A DNA stretch of 64,000 nt. Origin: Azoarcus sp. CIB (lineage in GTDB: Bacteria > Pseudomonadota > Gammaproteobacteria > Burkholderiales > Rhodocyclaceae). The DNA is taken from assembly GCF_001190925.1 (NCBI RefSeq), contig NZ_CP011072.1, positions 3,968,001 through 4,032,000 on the forward strand, in the 5' to 3' direction. Below the pieces are notes generated by a model. It was not told the origin of the DNA and made no database searches. It saw only the letters and a program-made list of their open reading frames with translations. Below are positions 58,284 through 64,000 of this stretch, in pieces (positions within the stretch are counted from its first letter, which is position 1; each line of letters starts with the position of its first letter). The translations under genes were made by a program, and so were the position numbers.

Positions 58284-58360
58284 GTCGGCGCGAATCAGCT
58301 GATTGCCACACAAGAACCAGCCGCGCTGGTACGTCCGCGCGGCGTCCTGGAGAGCCATCC

Positions 58361-59185
58361 ATGAGCATGCACAATCGCGTCGCCGACCTCAGGCAGTGCA
58401 GCGCGGGGGACGCATCGCGCCCGACCGGCAAAGTGTATCTGGTGGGAGCCGGCCCCGGCGACCCGGACTTGCTCACACTCAAGGCGGCACGCCTGATCGG
58501 CAGCGCCAAGGTGGTCGTGTACGACCACCTCGTCGGCGACGGCGTCCTCGCACTGGTCGGCCCCAACGCCCGCATGATCTATGTCGGCAAGGAGGCCGGC
58601 AATCACTCCCTGCCTCAGGATCAGATCAACGGACTACTGGTCGAACTCGCGCGCGCCGGCCTCGACGTAGTGCGACTCAAGGGCGGCGACCCCTTCATGT
58701 TCGGCCGCGGCGGCGAGGAGATGGAGGAACTGCTCGAGCACGGCGTCTCGTGCGAAGTCGTGCCCGGCATCACGGCGGCCTGCGGCATCTCCGCCTGCAC
58801 CGGGATGCCGCTCACGCATCGCGATCACGCTCGGTCGGTGATCTTCACCACCGGCCATCTCAAGGATGGCACCGTAAACCTCGACTGGCCTGCCCTGGCG
58901 CGCCCAAACCAGACGGTCGTGATCTACATGGGTCTCGGCGCGCTCGAAATCATCTGCCGCGAACTCATCGCCCACAGCCTGCCCGGCGACACTCCCGCGG
59001 CCGTCGTGCATGCCGGCACCACGGACCGGCAAGTCGTCCTCACGGACCGGCTCGACCGGCTCGCAACATCAGTCAAGCGCGCCCGACTCAAGTCGCCGGC
59101 GCTGATCATGATCGGCTCGATCGTTTCGCTCCACGCGCTGCTCGGCAAGGAACGACAAACGGAAGAACTTGCGCTGACGGCATGA
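58361..59185 (+). CDS. nirE: NirE: uroporphyrinogen-III C-methyltransferase of heme d1 synthesis
   Basis: 274 residues. SUMT motifs: VYLVGAGPGDPDLLTLKAARLI (about 25-46), VRLKGGDPFMFGRGGEE (about 104-120) and VVPGITAACGISACTGMPLTHRD (about 133-155). It methylates uroporphyrinogen III at C2 and C7 to precorrin-2, the first committed step shared by siroheme and heme d1. It is a single-domain enzyme without the CysG dehydrogenase half. Position between the d1 gene cluster and a nirS supports NirE over a cobalamin CobA. It starts at the ATG behind a CTGGAGAG Shine-Dalgarno, 70 bases after the predicted transcript start. Confidence 0.92.
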   Translation: MSMHNRVADLRQCSAGDASRPTGKVYLVGAGPGDPDLLTLKAARLIGSAKVVVYDHLVGDGVLALVGPNARMIYVGKEAGNHSLPQDQINGLLVELARAGLDVVRLKGGDPFMFGRGGEEMEELLEHGVSCEVVPGITAACGISACTGMPLTHRDHARSVIFTTGHLKDGTVNLDWPALARPNQTVVIYMGLGALEIICRELIAHSLPGDTPAAVVHAGTTDRQVVLTDRLDRLATSVKRARLKSPALIMIGSIVSLHALLGKERQTEELALTA

Positions 59186-60985
<1,800 letters not shown>

Positions 60986-61027
60986 TCGAGCGGGGCGGCC
61001 CGTCCGCCCCCGTACCTCAACGCCGAC

Positions 61028-61050
61028 GGCCAGCCTTGCGCTGGCCTTTT
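61028..61050 (+). terminator. Rho-independent terminator after the second nirS
   Basis: GGCCAGC (61028-61034), loop CTTGC, GCTGGCC (61040-61046) and TTTT, continuing CATTTGTT. It is 43 bases after the nirS stop and closes the nirE-nirS unit. Confidence 0.88.
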
Positions 61051-61066
61051 CATTTGTTGCAGATGG

Positions 61067-61309
61067 CTATTTCCTGAGGCGCGTGACGACAAACAAGATC
61101 ACGATCGCGCCAACGATCGAGCCGACGAAGCCGGCGGGCTGACCCGGCCGATACAGGCCGAAAAATTGTCCACCGTAGCCCGCCAGCATCGCACCGGCGA
61201 TGCCGAGTAGGGTCGTCATGATGATGCCCAGTCCGTCCCTCCCCGGATGCAGCAGTCGGGCGAGCACGCCGACGATGAAGCCGATGACGATGGTGGCGAT
61301 CAGGGACAT
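61067..61309 (-). CDS. GlsB/YeaQ/YmgE-family small membrane protein
   Basis: 80 residues with three hydrophobic segments: IATIVIGFIVGVLARLL, MTTLLGIAGAMLAGYGGQFFG and FVGSIVGAIVILFVVTRL. The GGQFFGLY patch and Gly-rich helices are typical of the 'transglycosylase-associated' family, which despite its name has no shown enzymatic activity. Members are often induced by stationary phase or acid stress. The ATG at 61309 begins the first helix. It follows the exonuclease gene by 13 bases on the same strand. Confidence 0.85.
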   Translation of the reverse strand: MSLIATIVIGFIVGVLARLLHPGRDGLGIIMTTLLGIAGAMLAGYGGQFFGLYRPGQPAGFVGSIVGAIVILFVVTRLRK

Positions 61310-61322
61310 CTGAAATACCTCC

Positions 61323-62117
61323 CTACGGATTAGGCGCCGGCCAGGCGGCGAGAAACTCCTTCCAGTGCGGCGCGTCGACGCGCGCAAGCGACTGGCGCAC
61401 CACGTCCAGCTCGGCCTCGTAGGCCGCCGAATCGAGTTGGCCGCGCATGCGTTGGAAACCAAGATACACGAGATAAGTGTTCACGACATCGGTCTCGCAG
61501 TAGTCGCGAATCTCCGCAATCCGCCCTTCCTGCCAGGCCGGCCACACCGCCGAGCCATCCATGCCGAGCTTGCCCGGGAAGCCCATCAGCTTCGCGAGCT
61601 CATCCAGCGGCGCATTCGCGCGCGGCTGGTACATCGCCAACAGATCCATCAGATCGAGATGGCGGCTGTGATAACGGCCGATGTAATTGTTCCACTTGAA
61701 ATCGCGCGAGTCGTGATAATCGCCCTCGCCCTGGTCCCAGTAGCGCGGCGCCGACACGCCGTGCCGCAGGCCGCGGTAGTGCAGCACCGGCAGGTCGAAG
61801 CCGCCGCCGTTCCACGACACGATCTGCGGCGTGTAGCGCTCGATGCCGTCGAAGAAGCGCTGGATGATCTCCCCCTCGCCGCTGTCCGGCTCCGACAGCG
61901 AAAACACGCGGAACTGGTTCGCGTCGCGCAGGGCGCACGAAATCGTCACGACACGCTGCAGGTGATGCTGCAGGAAATCGCTCCCACCCGCGGCGCGGCG
62001 CTGCTGGAACGCGAATTCGGCGACCTCGTAGTCGCTCAGGTCCTCGGGCAGGCCATGGAGCACGCGGATACCGGCCACGTCCGGAATGGTTTCGATATCG
62101 AATACGAGGACCGGCAT
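61323..62117 (-). CDS. Predicted DEDD-type 3'-5' exonuclease (PolB-like)
   Basis: 264 residues. The exonuclease acidic residues are visible: Asp-x-Glu in MPVLVFDIETIPD (Asp7, Glu9), Asp in IVSWNGGGFDLPVLHYRG (about 113), and the last Asp in DYCETDVVNTYLVYL (about 215). The HLDLMDLLAMY and DELAKLMGFPGKL blocks are the family's signature for the stand-alone 'predicted 3'-5' exonuclease related to PolB exonuclease domain'. Nucleic-acid substrate unknown. The ATG at 62117 puts motif I at the N terminus. It precedes the YeaQ-like gene and follows cysM (22-base gap). Confidence 0.87.
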   Translation of the reverse strand: MPVLVFDIETIPDVAGIRVLHGLPEDLSDYEVAEFAFQQRRAAGGSDFLQHHLQRVVTISCALRDANQFRVFSLSEPDSGEGEIIQRFFDGIERYTPQIVSWNGGGFDLPVLHYRGLRHGVSAPRYWDQGEGDYHDSRDFKWNNYIGRYHSRHLDLMDLLAMYQPRANAPLDELAKLMGFPGKLGMDGSAVWPAWQEGRIAEIRDYCETDVVNTYLVYLGFQRMRGQLDSAAYEAELDVVRQSLARVDAPHWKEFLAAWPAPNP

Positions 62118-62139
62118 CCGCGAGTCTCCAGAAAGATCG

Positions 62140-63030
62140 TCAGCCGGGGAACACGCCCGTCGACAGATAACGGTCGCCGCGATCGCAAACAATCGACACA
62201 ATCACGGCATTCTCCAGCTGCGCTGCAAGGCGCACCGCCACGTGCATCGCCCCGCCCGACGAAATGCCCGCAAAGATACCCTCCTCGCGCGCAAGCCGCC
62301 GCGTCATCTCCTCGGCATCAGCCTGGCTCACGTACTCCAGCGCATCAACACGGGGCTTCTCATAGATGCGCGGCAGGTAGGCCTCCGGCCACTTGCGGAT
62401 GCCGGGAATCTGCGAACCCTCCTCAGGCTGGCAGCCGATGATGCGGATCGCCGGATTGCTCTCCTTGAGGAAGCGCGAACAACCCATGATCGTGCCCGTC
62501 GTCCCCATGCTGCTGACGAAATGGGTGATGCGGCCGCCGGTCTGCTCCCAGATCTCCGGTCCGGTCGCCTCGTAATGCGCGAGCGGATTGTCCGGGTTGG
62601 CGAACTGGTCGAGGATGATGCCCTTGCCCTCGTCGCGCATGCGCTCGGCGACATCGCGCGCCATCTCCATGCCGCCTTCGCGCGGAGTCAGCACCAGCTC
62701 CGCACCGAAGGCCCGCATCGTCTGGCGACGCTCCACGCTCTGGTTCTCCGGCATGACCAGGATCATGCGATAGCCGCGGATCGCCGCAGCCATTGCCAGC
62801 GCGATGCCGGTGTTGCCACTGGTCGCCTCGATCAGCGTATCGCCAGGGCGGATGTCGCCGCGCCGCTCCGCATGCACGATCATCGACAGGGCCGGGCGGT
62901 CCTTCACCGACCCCGCGGGGTTGTTGCCTTCGAGCTTGGCGAGGATCACGTTGTTGCGCCCCGCCCCGATGCGCTGCAGGCGCACCAGCGGAGTCTGACC
63001 CACATAATCGTCGAGCGTCTTGAAATCCAT
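62140..63030 (-). CDS. cysM: Cysteine synthase B (O-acetylserine sulfhydrylase B)
   Basis: 296 residues, close to E. coli CysM (303). The PLP lysine is in NNPAGSVKDRPAL (about Lys43); the phosphate-binding TSGNTGIALAM and the conserved QFANPDNPLAHYEATGPEIW follow, with GCQPEEGSQIPGIRKW near 215. The N terminus (TLDDYVGQTPLVRLQRI) and the residues of the PEEGSQIPG loop fit the CysM subtype rather than CysK. It makes cysteine from O-acetylserine and sulfide or thiosulfate. It starts at the ATG at 63030. Confidence 0.93.
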   Translation of the reverse strand: MDFKTLDDYVGQTPLVRLQRIGAGRNNVILAKLEGNNPAGSVKDRPALSMIVHAERRGDIRPGDTLIEATSGNTGIALAMAAAIRGYRMILVMPENQSVERRQTMRAFGAELVLTPREGGMEMARDVAERMRDEGKGIILDQFANPDNPLAHYEATGPEIWEQTGGRITHFVSSMGTTGTIMGCSRFLKESNPAIRIIGCQPEEGSQIPGIRKWPEAYLPRIYEKPRVDALEYVSQADAEEMTRRLAREEGIFAGISSGGAMHVAVRLAAQLENAVIVSIVCDRGDRYLSTGVFPG

Positions 63031-63144
63031 CTTGCCTTGTTCCGGAATGGTTGATCCGCCCCGATCTTAAGCCGCCGCCCCCCGAATCGATAACCTGCGC
63101 CGCGGTATAAGCTTATAGCGCAAGCGGTAGCCGGCGGCAGCGGA

Positions 63145-64000
63145 TCAGCGCCGACCGATCCCGTGATACTCGAGGCCGGCCCGCTTCATCGTCGCCGGCT
63201 CGTACATGTTGCGTCCGTCGAACACCACCGGATGACGCAGGAGCTCGCGGATGCGCTCGAAATCGGGGCTGCGGAATTCCTTCCACTCCGTGACGATCAC
63301 CAGCGCGTCCGCCCCATCGAGCGCAGCCATGGGACGATCGACGTAGCGCAGCCGCCCCTCGTCGCCGAAGATGCGGCGCGCCTCGCTCATCGCCACCGGA
63401 TCGTAGGCCGATACCGTCGCCCCGCGGCGGAACAGCTCCCCGATCACCACACGGCTCGGCGCATCGCGCATGTCGTCCGTGTTGGGCTTGAACGCGAGCC
63501 CCCACAGCCCGAAATGCATTCCGGAAAGATCCGATCCGAAGCGCGCGACGATCTTGTCCACCAGCCTCAGCTTCTGCGCCTCGTTGGCCTGCTCGACCGA
63601 GTTCAGGATCAACAGATCGTGCCCATGCTCGCGGCCGGTGCTGACCAGCGCCTTGACGTCCTTCGGAAAGCAGGAGCCTCCATAGCCGCAACCCGCATAC
63701 AGGAAATGCCAGCCGATACGCGGATCCGAACCAATTCCCTGGCGCACCAGCTCGATGTCCGCACCGAGCACTTCGGCGAGATTCGCCAGCTCGTTCATGA
63801 AACTGATGCGGGTCGCGAGCATCGCGTTCGCAGCGTACTTGGTCAGCTCGGCGCTGCGCACATCCATGACCAGCAGCTTTTCGTGGTTGCGCTGGAACGG
63901 CCCGTAGAGCTCGCGCATCAGCACGATCGCACGCTCGTCGTTCGCGCCGACGATGATGCGGTCGGGCCGCATGAAGTCCTCGACCGCAGCGCCTTCCTTC
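63145..64000 (-). CDS. ugd: UDP-glucose 6-dehydrogenase, C-terminal part (runs off the window)
   Basis: About 285 C-terminal residues; the open frame continues through the right edge, so the NAD-binding N terminus is missing. The catalytic cysteine sits in [15 protein letters not shown], and [22 protein letters not shown] is the dimerisation helix region typical of UDP-glucose/GDP-mannose dehydrogenases. The C-terminal UDP-binding domain includes [16 protein letters not shown]. It oxidises UDP-glucose to UDP-glucuronate for exopolysaccharide or LPS. GDP-mannose dehydrogenase is the main alternative, but the [13 protein letters not shown] motif supports Ugd. Confidence 0.92.
   Translation of the reverse strand, partial: KEGAAVEDFMRPDRIIVGANDERAIVLMRELYGPFQRNHEKLLVMDVRSAELTKYAANAMLATRISFMNELANLAEVLGADIELVRQGIGSDPRIGWHFLYAGCGYGGSCFPKDVKALVSTGREHGHDLLILNSVEQANEAQKLRLVDKIVARFGSDLSGMHFGLWGLAFKPNTDDMRDAPSRVVIGELFRRGATVSAYDPVAMSEARRIFGDEGRLRYVDRPMAALDGADALVIVTEWKEFRSPDFERIRELLRHPVVFDGRNMYEPATMKRAGLEYHGIGRR

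Overview
The window comes from a GC-rich, flagellated, denitrifying Gram-negative bacterium. Gene order (surE-pcm-nlpD-rpoS; thrS-infC-rpmI-rplT-pheST-ihfA-merR; dapA-bamC) and protein character suggest a betaproteobacterium of the Rhodocyclales (Azoarcus/Aromatoleum/Thauera type). This placement is inference from protein style, not from a search. Coding density is high. I see no insertion sequence, prophage, CRISPR array or rRNA operon.

Layout. 1-8.7 kb: the tail of a queD-like gene, a mechanosensitive channel, a PLD-type nuclease, an RsmB/NOP RNA methyltransferase, a DUF3108 protein and purN (all minus apart from queD), then mutL and a repetitive Arg/Gln/Met-rich exported protein (plus). 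8.8-16 kb: parE, an LHPP-like HAD phosphatase, parC and a YbaL-type cation/proton antiporter. 16-24.3 kb: a minus-strand late-flagellar cluster flhB-flhA-flhF-flhG-fliA-motC-motD, in which the FlhG-like protein has lost its Walker A loop. 24.4-31.4 kb: DUF192 protein, RluE-type pseudouridine synthase, tRNA-Ser(TGA), rlmD, a PLD-like protein, a tiny Ala-rich lipoprotein with a clear promoter and terminator, bamC, dapA and a histone-deacetylase-family hydrolase. 31.5-36.4 kb: an overlapping plus-strand cluster moxR-DUF58-tgpA-mltB. 36.4-47.6 kb (minus): the stationary-phase block surE-pcm-nlpD-rpoS, tRNA-Pro(GGG), and the translation block thrS-infC-rpmI-rplT-pheS-pheT-ihfA-merR, with tRNA-Val(GAC) upstream. 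infC uses an ATC start.

47.7-61 kb is the most informative part: a complete nitrite-reduction and heme d1 island. On the minus strand lie nirC-nirF-nirDL(fused)-nirG-nirH, followed by nirS-nirT-nirB-cupredoxin-nirJ-nirN. Divergently, on the plus strand, lie nirE and a second, different nirS. NirE makes precorrin-2; NirDL/G/H decarboxylate siroheme; NirJ, NirF and NirN complete heme d1; NirC, NirT, NirB and possibly the cupredoxin are periplasmic electron carriers; the two NirS proteins reduce nitrite to NO. Three promoters (nirS, nirE, nirJ) each carry an FNR/DNR-like box whose centre is exactly 32 bp from the centre of a -10-like hexamer, the geometry of a class II activated promoter. The two NirS proteins differ in the N-terminal arm that in characterised enzymes supplies a tyrosine to heme d1.

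61-64 kb: a YeaQ/GlsB-family membrane protein, a DEDD 3'-5' exonuclease, cysM, and the C-terminal part of a UDP-glucose dehydrogenase running off the right edge.

Most of the window is ordinary core genome. The best candidates for something new are the dual-nirS arrangement with its shared promoter architecture, the cupredoxin inside the nir operon, and the FlhG-like protein without a P-loop.
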